DNA of 36,509 nt from Anaeromicropila herbilytica (GTDB lineage: Bacteria; Bacillota; Clostridia; Lachnospirales; Lachnospiraceae): positions 5,052,501 to 5,089,009 of the forward strand of contig NZ_AP024169.1 in the NCBI RefSeq assembly GCF_016591975.1, read 5' to 3'. The position numbers were made by a program, and so were the translations under genes. The notes below the pieces were generated by a model that saw only the letters and a program-made list of their open reading frames with translations, did no database searches and was not told the origin of the DNA. This document shows, piece after piece, positions 24,655-33,213 of the stretch (the stretch's first letter is position 1; each line of letters starts with the position of its first letter).

Positions 24655-25854
24655 ATCGAGTAGTAAAGACAATCATTACTTGATTATCTGTCCTCTCATA
24701 CCACCGTGCATACCGTTCGGTACATAGCGGTTCAATCTTATAACTAAATATGAACTGACTGATATTGGTCTAGTAGCAATACTAGGCCAAATTTCTTTAG
24801 TCTTTCATTTGTAATCGCTCTACATAATATAAATGACCTTGTAACTCTAGCACATCCTTTTCGAGTGTTTGCCAAATCGTTCTGGATATGATGTTTATAA
24901 GCTTGTCGTGTATTACTGTGTCAAAGAACTTTCTAAGTCATTATCTACTATCCACGAATATTCATCATTTCTAAGCATTTTATAATTGCCATCTTCGCAC
25001 ATCTACCTGGTTTAAAACCATAGCTATTGATATGAAATTATTCTTCATAAATAGGTGTTAGTACTTGTGTTATTACTTGTTGAGTAAATTGGTCTGTTAC
25101 TGTTGGAACTCCTAAGTTTCTAACTCCGCCGTCTGGTTTTGGTATTTCTACACTTCTTACAGGTTGAGGTTTATACTTTCTATTTCTTATTTCTTCCTTG
25201 ATCCTCTCACCTTTTGCTTTTAGATGTTCACTGAGTTCATTGATCTCATTCTGTCAATTCCCTCTGCACCATTATTGCGTTTGACTTGCAGAAACGCTTA
25301 ATATAGATTTTCTAACTCAGTATCTGTTCTAATAAACTTTTAGTTTTCACATTCGCTACCTCCATTCTTTTCGTGGTATCTTTGCTACCGCCATATGCTT
25401 TCGCATAGAGTGTAATTGCACCTGATGTCTGCATTGATACGCAATCACAATTTTAGTAACTGATAAGATTGTTCAGCCCTTCGCTCTTTCTAAGTCTCCC
25501 TAGACGTCACCACTACTATGGCTTTTTCTGACTTCTCACATCTCACTCTTGTATCACTACAAGTATTTGGAATAAAGCGTGAGAACTCTCCAGTTAAGAA
25601 CGAACCCTTTCCCTCCATCTATCTTCCACATTTACAATTCATAATCATTTCAGTAGTATAGGACTATTGATATGCAACCTTATCCATTATGAACTGCCTT
25701 GTATGTGATTTCTGTTCGTCAGACCAAAGGTTTGCCTCCCACTTCCTTCTTATTTCCACCTCACAGTGGACATCCTATTTTTAGCTATATGTTTCCTACT
25801 ACAATGGCACACTCGAGATTTTCACTCGTAAGAGTTCGCCCATGCTGGGCGAAC
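24655..25854 (-). mobile_element. Decayed group II intron
   Basis: On the minus strand the element begins GTTCGCCCAGCATGGGCGAAC (25854-25834). This resembles the GTGCGCCCAGCATGGGC start of a common bacterial group II intron family. It ends with a domain V-like hairpin (ACCGC...TACC-GAAC-GGTA...GTGGT, about 24725-24690) and a domain VI-like stem, then TACTACTCGAT (about 24655). Between them lies a wrecked reverse transcriptase. The whole is about 1.2 kb, where intact members of such families are close to 1.9 kb, so several hundred bases are lost. Boundaries are from pattern recognition and could shift by a few bases. It is inserted between the response regulator gene and parA, directly next to the parS-3 palindrome. 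Confidence 0.8.
24682..25365 (-). pseudogene. Group II intron reverse transcriptase/maturase, remnant
   Basis: From an ATG at 25365 the frame starts MEVANVKTKSLLEQIL and hits a stop. Later, in shifted frames, it yields recognisable reverse-transcriptase pieces: LSEHLKAKGERIKEEIRNRKYKPQPVRS, then EIPKPDGGVRNLGVPTVTDQF, then a stop, then NSYGFKPGR, then YSWIVDNDLE and HDKLI. The text then jumps to the far C-terminus (RLKKFGLVLLLDQYQS and NRYVPNGMHGGMRG). The catalytic YADD block and the maturase X domain are missing. At least four stops or frameshifts and one large internal deletion are evident, so no functional protein can be made. Confidence 0.8.
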
Positions 25855-25860
25855 ATAAAT

Positions 25861-25890
25861 AAGGGAATGTTTCACGTGAAACATTCCCTT
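25861..25890. promoter_or_regulatory. parS site 3 inside a 30-bp palindrome / terminator-like hairpin
   Basis: The 16-bp parS TGTTTCACGTGAAACA (25868-25883) is extended on both sides by matching bases (AAGGGAA / TTCCCTT) to a perfect 30-bp palindrome. As RNA it can fold into a hairpin. On the minus strand it lies about 45 nt after the response regulator stop and is followed by TTATTTAT, so it may double as a weak terminator. The group II intron begins 7 bases away. Confidence 0.85.
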
Positions 25891-25933
25891 TTAATATAAT
25901 ATTTAATAATTAATTTAATCTACTAATCTATTA

Positions 25934-26584
25934 TTAAGATAATTCAACGATATTATTTTTAATTGCATATACTGCTGCTTGTGTACGATCTGATACACTA
26001 ATTTTTTTAAATATATTAGATACATGATTTTTTACAGTCTTTTCACTGATTGATAATTTATACGCAATTTCTTTATTAAACAATCCTTCTGCTAATAATT
26101 TTAATACTTCTAATTCTCTCTTTGTTAATAAATCTGTTTCATCATCAATACTTAAATTATTTTGATAAAGTTTTTGATTTAGTAGTGGTGTTAAACTAGG
26201 TTGAATAAAAGTTTCACCATTATTAACAGAGAAAATCGCTTTTTTCAATACTGCGGATTCACTATCTTTTAATACATATCCGCTGATTCCAATTTCAACC
26301 GCTTTTAATAAATATTCAACTTCATTATGTATTGTTAAAATAAGTATTTTTTCTTTTCTGTTTTCTTTTTTTAATATTTCTAAGACTTCTAACCCATTGC
26401 AATTTGGCATATTAATGTCTAATAAAACAACGTCTGGTTTTAATTCATTTATCAGCTTTAAGCATTCAAATCCATCATTAGCCTCACCTATTACTTGAAT
26501 ATCCCCTTCTAATTCAAGTAATTGTTTTAGCCCTTCTCTTACCATAGAATGATCATCAGTTATTATAATTTTAATTGGTGTCAT
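25934..26584 (-). CDS. NarL/LuxR-family response regulator (DegU-like)
   Basis: This 216-aa two-component transcription factor has a receiver domain (residues ~4-120). It contains the acidic pair D10/D11, phosphoacceptor Asp56 in DVVLLDINMPNCNG, a Thr/Ser switch in ILTIHNEVEYL and Lys105 in GYVLKDSES. A LuxR-type helix-turn-helix at about 150-212 reads LTKRELEVLKLLAEGLFNKEIAYKLSISEKTVKNHVSNIFKKI. The start is fixed by GGAGG 6 nt upstream, which lies inside the last codons of the kinase gene. The two genes are separated by 1 nt and are translationally coupled. Its targets are not evident from the sequence. A candidate operator is an inverted repeat upstream of the kinase gene (27708-27749). 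Confidence 0.95.
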   Translation of the reverse strand: MTPIKIIITDDHSMVREGLKQLLELEGDIQVIGEANDGFECLKLINELKPDVVLLDINMPNCNGLEVLEILKKENRKEKILILTIHNEVEYLLKAVEIGISGYVLKDSESAVLKKAIFSVNNGETFIQPSLTPLLNQKLYQNNLSIDDETDLLTKRELEVLKLLAEGLFNKEIAYKLSISEKTVKNHVSNIFKKISVSDRTQAAVYAIKNNIVELS

Positions 26585-26585
26585 A

Positions 26586-27671
26586 TTACTCCTCCATATA
26601 GTTATTTATAGGTACTTTTACAGTAATTGTTGTACCGCAATTTCTTTTTGATTCAATATTAATATGTCCAGATAACAGATATACTCTTTCCCTCATAATA
26701 GAAAGACCAAAATTTGAAGTTATACTATTACCAGATAAAACACTATTTTTCAACTCAAATCCTACTCCATCATCCTGAACCTGCAAATTAATATTATTAT
26801 TATTATAATTTAATTGAATTGATATTTCGTTTGCTCTTGCATGTTTTATTATGTTATTGCAGGATTCTTGAATAATTCTAAATAATGTTAGATTTACAAT
26901 TGATGGAATCTTAATATTTGCATCCTGTACATTTAATTTTACTTTTATATTATTATTTTGCATAATTTGACCTGCAAGTTGATCAATTGATATTTGTAAA
27001 CCCAAGTCCTCTAAAGACATAGGCATCAAATTATATATAATAGATCTCATATCTTTAATTGTCGTTCTGATTGTCGAAATCATCGTTTGCAACTCTAATT
27101 TTGTTCTAATTGTATCAATATCTACTAGCTTTGAGCATAATTCAGTCTTATGAACAATATTCGTCAAATTTTGAACTGTTGTATCATGAAGATCTCTAGC
27201 TATTCTATTTCTCTCTACCTCTTGAGTCTGTAACAACTTTAATCTAAAATTCTCATAATCCACAGACTCTGTAAAACCTAGGGAATCAAATAAATAATCA
27301 CTATTACATCCCCCTTTAATTTTACACCAATTTATCACTTCATTTATATGTAACAAGCGTTCATCAATGTTATTTTCTTTTTCCTCAAAGATATTCATTT
27401 CATTTTCTAAACATATAACATTTTGATGCACTTCCACCTGGTCATCAAATAATTTACTTGCATTAGGTGAAAATAATTTAAGTTCTGGATCAATACTATT
27501 AGTAAGTGATTCTTCCTTTTTTTTAAGTATATCAATACTTACAAGAGTTTCTTTCTTTTTATTTGCTAACTCACCCTTTAGTTCTTCATAGTCTTTTTGT
27601 ATTTGGGACAAATATGTTAATATCTTATCTGTGCTATTTTCTTTTTCAAATTCCTTTAAACTCGTTTTCAT
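26586..27671 (-). CDS. Cytoplasmic sensor histidine kinase (DegS-like, HisKA_3)
   Basis: This 361-aa kinase lacks any membrane segment. Residues ~1-145 are coiled coil (many K/E/L heptads) with a Cys pair in WCKIKGGCNSDYLF. The HisKA_3 phosphoacceptor is His162 in QEVERNRIARDLHDTTVQNL. The C-terminal HATPase domain has the N-box ESCNNIIKHARANEI, the G1 box DDGVGFEL and a G2-like FGLSIMRERVYLLSGHI. The architecture (soluble coiled-coil sensor, HisKA_3, cognate LuxR-type regulator) is that of DegS/DegU. The frame is open to GTG 27683, but ATG 27671 has GAGG at 6 nt. The input signal is unknown. C116 and C121 could bind a metal or respond to redox, which is speculation. Confidence 0.93.
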   Translation of the reverse strand: MKTSLKEFEKENSTDKILTYLSQIQKDYEELKGELANKKKETLVSIDILKKKEESLTNSIDPELKLFSPNASKLFDDQVEVHQNVICLENEMNIFEEKENNIDERLLHINEVINWCKIKGGCNSDYLFDSLGFTESVDYENFRLKLLQTQEVERNRIARDLHDTTVQNLTNIVHKTELCSKLVDIDTIRTKLELQTMISTIRTTIKDMRSIIYNLMPMSLEDLGLQISIDQLAGQIMQNNNIKVKLNVQDANIKIPSIVNLTLFRIIQESCNNIIKHARANEISIQLNYNNNNINLQVQDDGVGFELKNSVLSGNSITSNFGLSIMRERVYLLSGHINIESKRNCGTTITVKVPINNYMEE

Positions 27672-28038
27672 ATATAACCTCACTTATCTTGTGAATAAAA
27701 ATAAATCTATGATAGATATTTTAAATTTATATTAATTATATCTATCATATAACAAAACCAAGAATTTTTAAAGTAAATATATAATTTTTTTATATAAATG
27801 GTATTAATATTCCCATTTTCGTCTTTATATTTATATACTTATTATATCATTTCTGCTTTGTTATTTAGTAAAAGCTATAATCTATTACATTATAGAAAAA
27901 ACCTATGTTTAATTTAATATTTTAATATTATAATGTATTAGATTAATTACTATACAAATGGCGTACTTAACATAAAAAGTATTTGTAAGATATGATAATT
28001 TAATTTATAATATATAGTATATAGAAGGGAGCGTAATA
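27672..28038. other. Divergent intergenic region, histidine kinase / alpha-beta hydrolase
   Basis: 367 bases with two diverging promoters. The plus-strand promoter is at 27983-28011. On the kinase side there is an inverted repeat with perfect 11-bp arms (TATGATAGATA, 27708-27718, and its complement at 27739-27749). It overlaps an ATTATA that would be the kinase -10 on the minus strand. I see no gene here. Confidence 0.5.
27983..28011 (+). promoter_or_regulatory. Promoter of the alpha/beta-hydrolase gene
   Basis: TTGTAA (27983-27988), a 17-nt spacer and TATAAT (28006-28011) give a predicted start near 28018 and a leader of only about 20 nt, just enough for the AAGGGAG ribosome binding site. 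Confidence 0.7.
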
Positions 28039-28992
28039 ATGAATAAAAAGAAAAAATTCTCGCTAATCCTATTGATTTCATGCCTATCAGTAATGATTAC
28101 TTATTTTATAAACAAAATGATTTTTTTGCTTTCAACCCTAAAAGAAACTTTATATTCAGATAATAGTAATTATTATAATTGGCGATTTGGTAAAGTGTTC
28201 TATACAAAAAAAGGAATAGGCACTCCAATATTACTAATTCATGATTTGAACTGTACAAGCTCCGATTATGAATGGAAGGAAATTATAGGTGAATTAAGCA
28301 AAACGCATAGTGTATATACAATTGACTTAATCGGATGTGGACGTTCAGAAAAACCTAAAATGATATATACAAACTATTTATACGTACAACTGATATCTGA
28401 TTTTATTAAAAATGTAATCAAGCAGAAAACTAATATTATTGCAACTGGAAAGTCTGTTTCCCCAATTATTATGGCTTGTTATAGTGATAGTCAACTTTTT
28501 AATAACTTATTATTTATAAATCCTGAAGATATTTCATTAAGTAATAAGTTGCCAAAGGCTAAAAATCGCCTTTTGAAGTATTTAATAGATTTTCCTCTTA
28601 TAGGTACTTCTATTTACAATTACCTATTCTCTAAAATTAAAATAAGACAAACTTTTTATTCAGAGTATTTTTCAAATACTAAAAAAATTAAGAATAAATA
28701 TATATCAGCTTATCACGAAGCAGCACACTATGGTGGACCTTCTTCCAGGTACTTATATACTAGTATTAGTTGTCATTATACTAATATTAATATTGTACAT
28801 GCATTAAAGGAGATTAATAATAGTATATATATGATTGGTGGTATGGATATGGATCATATAGAATCTATTTTTGATGAATATGTGAACTACAACTCTTCAA
28901 TAGAGACATTGCTAATTCCTAATACTAAATATTTACCTCAATTAGAGGATAAATATGAAGTTTTAACTATCTGTGATATTTTCTTTAGTTAA
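28039..28992 (+). CDS. Membrane-anchored alpha/beta-hydrolase-fold protein with altered active site
   Basis: This 317-aa protein has one N-terminal membrane helix (about residues 8-30) and an outside alpha/beta-hydrolase domain. The oxyanion-hole region (ILLIHDLNCTSSDYEW) and the strand-turn VYTIDLIGCGRSEKP are typical of the fold. The nucleophile elbow reads TGKSVS, so Ser is present but the last glycine of GxSxG is Ser. A late Asp is present (GGMDMDHIE). The position where the catalytic His is expected reads LLIPNTKYLPQLED, with Tyr or Lys instead of GH. It may therefore be a binding protein or pseudoenzyme. I recall similar proteins in other Lachnospiraceae. It interrupts the usual rsmG-parA neighbourhood and is transcribed against it. 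Confidence 0.8.
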   Translation: MNKKKKFSLILLISCLSVMITYFINKMIFLLSTLKETLYSDNSNYYNWRFGKVFYTKKGIGTPILLIHDLNCTSSDYEWKEIIGELSKTHSVYTIDLIGCGRSEKPKMIYTNYLYVQLISDFIKNVIKQKTNIIATGKSVSPIIMACYSDSQLFNNLLFINPEDISLSNKLPKAKNRLLKYLIDFPLIGTSIYNYLFSKIKIRQTFYSEYFSNTKKIKNKYISAYHEAAHYGGPSSRYLYTSISCHYTNINIVHALKEINNSIYMIGGMDMDHIESIFDEYVNYNSSIETLLIPNTKYLPQLEDKYEVLTICDIFFS

Positions 28993-29000
28993 AAAATTAA

Positions 29001-29049
29001 AAACAGAGAGAGAAAAGTATCTATAACCTATACTTTTCTCTCTCTGTTT
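29001..29049. terminator. Bidirectional terminator, hydrolase / rsmG
   Basis: Perfect 20-bp arms (AAACAGAGAGAGAAAAGTAT, 29001-29020, and its complement at 29030-29049) have a 9-nt loop. The repeat lies between two convergent genes, 9 nt after the hydrolase stop and 19 nt from the rsmG stop. Confidence 0.9.
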
Positions 29050-29068
29050 ATATACAAATTATTTTCTG

Positions 29069-29788
29069 TTATCGGATTGGTTCCTTGGATGGTTTCCCAG
29101 CTGTTCTAGGATAAGTATTTAATGTACTTTTGACCTTTTTTATAACTATTAATGATCGCTCCATATCAGTTTCTGGAAGTGTAAAATTATACACTCTATC
29201 AACTTCTCCACCTAATCTTTGAACAGCATTTTTGGATGACTCTAATTCTTCTTCCATCTTTCCTGATTTATATGAAATAAATGCTCCATTTATTTTTACA
29301 AATGGAATACAATATTCTGATAGAGTAGCTAAATTTGCTACTGCTCTAGAAACACATATATCATACTTTTCTCTATGTTCTTTGTTTCTTCCCAATTCTT
29401 CTGCTCGAGCATGAATTGCAGTTATATTTACTAATCCAAGTTTTTCAATAACTTCATTTAGAAAATTAATTCTCTTATTCAGGGAATCAACTAATACAAT
29501 TTCCAAGTTAGGAAAAGCAATTTTTAATGGTATACCAGGAAAACCTGCTCCTGTACCCAAATCTATTACTTTCATTTCTTTAGTAATATCGTACGCATTA
29601 ACTAACGACAAACTATCGATAAAATGTTTTGTAACAACTTCCTCATAGTCGGTAATCGCAGTTAGATTCATAACCTTATTTCTTTCAACTAATATCTCAT
29701 AATATTCAATTAACTGACTAATTTGTTTGTCAGTTAACGTAATATTAATCTCCTTCAAACCATTTATTAGAGTTTTTGTATCTCTCAT
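29069..29788 (-). CDS. rsmG: 16S rRNA (guanine527-N7)-methyltransferase
   Basis: This 239-aa SAM-dependent enzyme forms m7G527 in the 530 loop of 16S rRNA; its loss gives low-level streptomycin resistance in other bacteria. The SAM motif is VIDLGTGAGFPGIPLKIAFPNLEIVLVDS (about residues 70-98). KRINFLNEVIEKLGL, AEELGR and CVSRAVANLATLSEYCIPFVK are all typical of RsmG. Length is normal (~239 aa as in Bacillus). The last codons (NTYPRTAGKPSKEPIR) match the conserved KYPRKAGTPxKxPI tail. It is last in the mnmE-mnmG-rsmG unit, 8 nt after mnmG. AAGGAG sits inside the mnmG end, 12 nt before the ATG, a rather long spacing. Confidence 0.97.
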   Translation of the reverse strand: MRDTKTLINGLKEINITLTDKQISQLIEYYEILVERNKVMNLTAITDYEEVVTKHFIDSLSLVNAYDITKEMKVIDLGTGAGFPGIPLKIAFPNLEIVLVDSLNKRINFLNEVIEKLGLVNITAIHARAEELGRNKEHREKYDICVSRAVANLATLSEYCIPFVKINGAFISYKSGKMEEELESSKNAVQRLGGEVDRVYNFTLPETDMERSLIVIKKVKSTLNTYPRTAGKPSKEPIR

Positions 29789-29796
29789 ATTCTATA

Positions 29797-31677
29797 TTAA
29801 CTCCTTCTTAACTGTTCTAAATATACTAATAATACAGATATATCAGCAGGTGATACCCCTGAGATTCTAGATGCTTGGCCTACTGATAATGGCTTAACAC
29901 TTACAAGCTTTTGTTTTGCTTCATTTCTCAAACTATTTATATTATTGTAATCAATATCTGAAGGAATTAGCTTATTCTCTAATTTTTTGAATTGTTCTAC
30001 CTGTTTCAACTGTCTTTTTATATATCCGTCGTACTTAATATTTATGTTTACTTGTTCTTTAACATCATCAGGAAGATCGACTCTTTTTTTATCAATGCCT
30101 TTAACAATTTCATAGGACAATTCTGGTCTTCTTACTAATTCCGCTAAAGTTGTACCACTTTTTAATAATGTACTATTATTTTTATCTAGTATTTCTTGAA
30201 CATCCTTTGTTGCTCCAATATTAGTATTTTCTAATCGTAGTATTTCATCTTGTATCATTTTTTCTTTATTAAGTAAATTCTGATAACGTTCCTCACTAAT
30301 TAGACCAATTGAGTATCCAATCTTAGTCAGTCTTGAATCGGCATTATCTTGCCTTAAAATCAGTCTATATTCTGCTCTTGACGTCATCATACGGTATGGC
30401 TCACGTGTACCTTTAGTCACCAAATCGTCAATTAACACACCAATGTAGGCGCTTGATCTATCTATTACAACTTGCTCTCTATTTAGTACCTTAAGAGCAG
30501 CATTAATACCAGCAATTAAACCTTGGGCTGCCGCTTCTTCATATCCAGAACTACCATTAAACTGACCACCACTAAATAAACCTTTAACATTCTTAAACTC
30601 AAGCGTAGATTTTAATTGCATTGGATTTATACAATCATATTCTATTGCATAGGCGTTTCTCACTATTTTAGCATTTTCAAGTCCTGCTACCGAACGATAC
30701 ATCTTATATTGAACATCTTCTGGTAAGGAACTTGACATTCCTCCAATATACATCTCATTTGTGTAATTACCTTCAGGTTCAATAAATACTTGATGCCTTT
30801 CTTTGTCAGCAAAACGAACAACTTTATCTTCAATTGATGGACAATATCTAGGTCCCGTTCCTTCAATTGCTCCTGAATAAATTGGTGATCGGTCAAGATT
30901 TTCACGTATTATTTCATGAGTTTGTTCATTCGTGTAAGTTAACCAGCAAGAAATCTGCTCTTTTTGTATATCCTCTGCTGTATTTGTAAATGAAAATGGT
31001 ACTATTTTGTCATCACCTTTTTGTTCAATCATTTTGCTGAAATCAATACTTCTTTTATCAATTCTTGCAGGTGTACCTGTCTTAAAACGGAACATTTCGA
31101 TTCCTAAATTTTTCAGTGATTCTGTTAGATAATTTGCAGCTGATAATCCATTTGGTCCAGTATAATTACTTACGTCACCGTAAATACATCTTGCTTTTAA
31201 ATAGGTTCCTGTACATAATACAACTGCTTTACAAGGATATATTGCTCCAGAATACGTTTTAACTCCTGTCACTTTTCCATCTTCAGATAATATTTCAACA
31301 ACTTCACCTTGTTTTAACGTAAGGTTATCTGTACTTTCTAGGACACCTCTCATAGTTCTACTATATTCCATCTTATCAGCTTGTGCTCTTAGAGAATGTA
31401 CTGCTGGACCTTTTGATTCATTTAACATCTTTGATTGAATATAGGTTTTATCAATATTCTTGCCCATTTCTCCACCAAGCGCATCAATTTCTCTAACTAA
31501 GTGTCCTTTTGAGCTTCCCCCTACATTGGGATTACATGGCATAAGTGCAACACTATCCATGCTTATTGTAAATACAATTGTATTTAATCCTAATCTTGCA
31601 CTTGCTAGTGCTGCTTCACATCCTGCGTGCCCAGCCCCTACAACAACTACATCATAACTCTCATATATATATGCCAT
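29797..31677 (-). CDS. mnmG: tRNA uridine 5-carboxymethylaminomethyl modification enzyme MnmG
   Basis: With MnmE this FAD-dependent enzyme installs the cmnm5 group on U34 of several tRNAs. The 626-aa product starts MAYIYESYDVVVVGAGHAGCEAALASARLG, with the FAD dinucleotide fold GxGxAG at residues ~13-18. The tract MPCNPNVGGSSKGHLVREIDALGGEMG, the conserved cysteine pair region ARCIYGDVSNYTGPNG and CPSIEDKVVRF, and EEAAAQGLIAGINAA are family signatures. The C-terminal LSYEIVKGID and SRISGVSPADISVLLVYLEQ helical domain binds MnmE/tRNA. The frame extends 10 codons upstream, but ATG 31677 (with GGGA at 6 nt) gives the usual start. It is 48 nt after mnmE. Confidence 0.98.
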   Translation of the reverse strand: MAYIYESYDVVVVGAGHAGCEAALASARLGLNTIVFTISMDSVALMPCNPNVGGSSKGHLVREIDALGGEMGKNIDKTYIQSKMLNESKGPAVHSLRAQADKMEYSRTMRGVLESTDNLTLKQGEVVEILSEDGKVTGVKTYSGAIYPCKAVVLCTGTYLKARCIYGDVSNYTGPNGLSAANYLTESLKNLGIEMFRFKTGTPARIDKRSIDFSKMIEQKGDDKIVPFSFTNTAEDIQKEQISCWLTYTNEQTHEIIRENLDRSPIYSGAIEGTGPRYCPSIEDKVVRFADKERHQVFIEPEGNYTNEMYIGGMSSSLPEDVQYKMYRSVAGLENAKIVRNAYAIEYDCINPMQLKSTLEFKNVKGLFSGGQFNGSSGYEEAAAQGLIAGINAALKVLNREQVVIDRSSAYIGVLIDDLVTKGTREPYRMMTSRAEYRLILRQDNADSRLTKIGYSIGLISEERYQNLLNKEKMIQDEILRLENTNIGATKDVQEILDKNNSTLLKSGTTLAELVRRPELSYEIVKGIDKKRVDLPDDVKEQVNINIKYDGYIKRQLKQVEQFKKLENKLIPSDIDYNNINSLRNEAKQKLVSVKPLSVGQASRISGVSPADISVLLVYLEQLRRS

Positions 31678-31725
31678 TCTGATTCCCATGCCTTTCAACT
31701 CATACAATCCATTTTATATCTTCAA

Positions 31726-33102
31726 CTATTTTCCCATACAGAACTCGCTAAATATGGTATTTACCAAATCATCTTCAATTGACTCTCCAATAATAGTTCC
31801 CAATCTTTCATAAGCACTCATTAAGTCGATTGAATAGAAGTCTTCTGGCATTTGATCTTTTATACTACGGACTACTTGCTCAAGACTATCCAATGATTCC
31901 TGAATTGCTTGCTTATGTCTTGCATTTGTAATATATATTTCATCATTAAAGTCAATATTTCCTGTAAAAAACATATGCATGATTGTATCTTTAAACTGAT
32001 CGATCCCAAGTTTTTCTTTTGCAGATATACTTATAACATCTTTACCTGTAATATTTCTAATTTCCTCTTCTTTAACTTTGATATTTAAATCAATCTTATT
32101 TAACAGAATAATTGCTTTTTTATTTTCTATTAATGAAATGATATCTCTATCATTAACATCAAGTTCTGAAGATGCATCCACAACATAGATTACTAAATCA
32201 GCTTCTTCAATCCATTTTTTAGCTTTACTAACTCCTATTTGTTCAACTATATCTGAAGTTTTACGTATACCTGCAGTATCAATTATATTTAAACCAATTC
32301 CTGCAATATTAATTGATTCTTCTAATGTATCCCTTGTAGTTCCTGCAATATCTGTAACAATTGCTCTTTCTTCACCCAATAATACATTCAGCAAGGATGA
32401 TTTTCCTGCATTCGGTTTTCCAATGATTGCAGTATTTATTCCTTCTTTTAATATCCTTCCTTCATCTGAAGATGAAAGTAACTTTTCTAATATTATTTTG
32501 CTTTCTGAAACATGCGTAAGCAATTCTTCAGAAAAATTATCTAATGATATGTGTTCTGGATCATCTAATGCAGCTTCTATAAATGCAATGTCTCGTATAA
32601 TATTTTTTCGTATCTCGTTTATTTTACTTAATAAATTACCTTGTAATTGCTTGATTGAACTCTTTAAGGCATAATCATTTTTTGCATTAATTACATCCAT
32701 AACGGCTTCAGCCTGAGATAAATCAATTCTGCCATTTAAAAATGCTCTTTTGGTAAATTCACCAGGTTCTGCTGGTCTAGCACCTTGTTTTATGACGATG
32801 TCCAATATACGCTTCGTAACAACAACACCACCATGACATTGTATTTCTACGACATCTTCCGCTGTATAACTATTTGGACCTTTCATTATTAAAACCAATG
32901 CCTCATCTACCACCTGACTGTTCTCTATAATATATCCATAATGAACAGTGTGGCTATTTACTTCAGATATTTTTTTCTTTCCACCCTTCGATAAATATAT
33001 CCTATCTATTATGGATAAAGCATCTTCTCCACTTATTCTTATAATACTTATTCCTGCATTGCTAACCGCTGTTGCAATTGCAGCTATGGTATCTGTATTC
33101 AT
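31726..33102 (-). CDS. mnmE: tRNA modification GTPase MnmE
   Basis: This 458-aa, potassium-activated GTPase partners MnmG in U34 modification. The N-terminal folate-binding domain (about 1-120, including GPNSYTAEDVVEIQCHGG and GARPAEPGEFTKRAFLNGRIDLSQAEAV) is followed by a helical region. The G domain has G1 GKPNAGKSSLLN near residue 229, G2 AGTTRDT, G3 DTAGI and G4 NKID. The C-terminal CMGK carries the catalytic Cys of the family's CxGK motif. All elements are intact and the length is typical. GGAG lies 8 nt before the ATG. A perfect 33-base palindrome sits just upstream, between it and jag. Confidence 0.98.
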   Translation of the reverse strand: MNTDTIAAIATAVSNAGISIIRISGEDALSIIDRIYLSKGGKKKISEVNSHTVHYGYIIENSQVVDEALVLIMKGPNSYTAEDVVEIQCHGGVVVTKRILDIVIKQGARPAEPGEFTKRAFLNGRIDLSQAEAVMDVINAKNDYALKSSIKQLQGNLLSKINEIRKNIIRDIAFIEAALDDPEHISLDNFSEELLTHVSESKIILEKLLSSSDEGRILKEGINTAIIGKPNAGKSSLLNVLLGEERAIVTDIAGTTRDTLEESINIAGIGLNIIDTAGIRKTSDIVEQIGVSKAKKWIEEADLVIYVVDASSELDVNDRDIISLIENKKAIILLNKIDLNIKVKEEEIRNITGKDVISISAKEKLGIDQFKDTIMHMFFTGNIDFNDEIYITNARHKQAIQESLDSLEQVVRSIKDQMPEDFYSIDLMSAYERLGTIIGESIEDDLVNTIFSEFCMGK

Positions 33103-33119
33103 ATTTTTTCTCCATTTAC

Positions 33120-33152
33120 AATAGCCGATAGAATAATATTCTATCGGCTATT
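33120..33152. repeat. Perfect palindrome between jag and mnmE
   Basis: Arms of 16 bp (AATAGCCGATAGAATA, 33120-33135, and its complement at 33137-33152) surround one central base. No U tract follows on either strand, so it is not a standard terminator. It would form a stable hairpin in the jag-mnmE transcript, ending 17 nt before the mnmE ATG and close to its ribosome binding site. Confidence 0.85.
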
Positions 33153-33213
33153 TCACATTGAATATTACATCTAACTACTACCTACTGATATAATATTTTT
33201 ATTACCAAGTTGT

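Noticed and set aside
23195..25883. Three identical 16-bp repeats as a possible CRISPR array
   Set aside because: They are palindromic, spaced 1.2-1.5 kb apart and match parS exactly; there are no spacers or cas genes.
25699..25899. 66-codon plus-strand frame ending over parS site 3
   Set aside because: It lies antisense to the group II intron 5' region; the sequence is explained by intron RNA structure and parS.
30687..30905. 72-codon minus-strand frame within mnmG
   Set aside because: It overlaps mnmG on the same strand in another frame and has no family resemblance.
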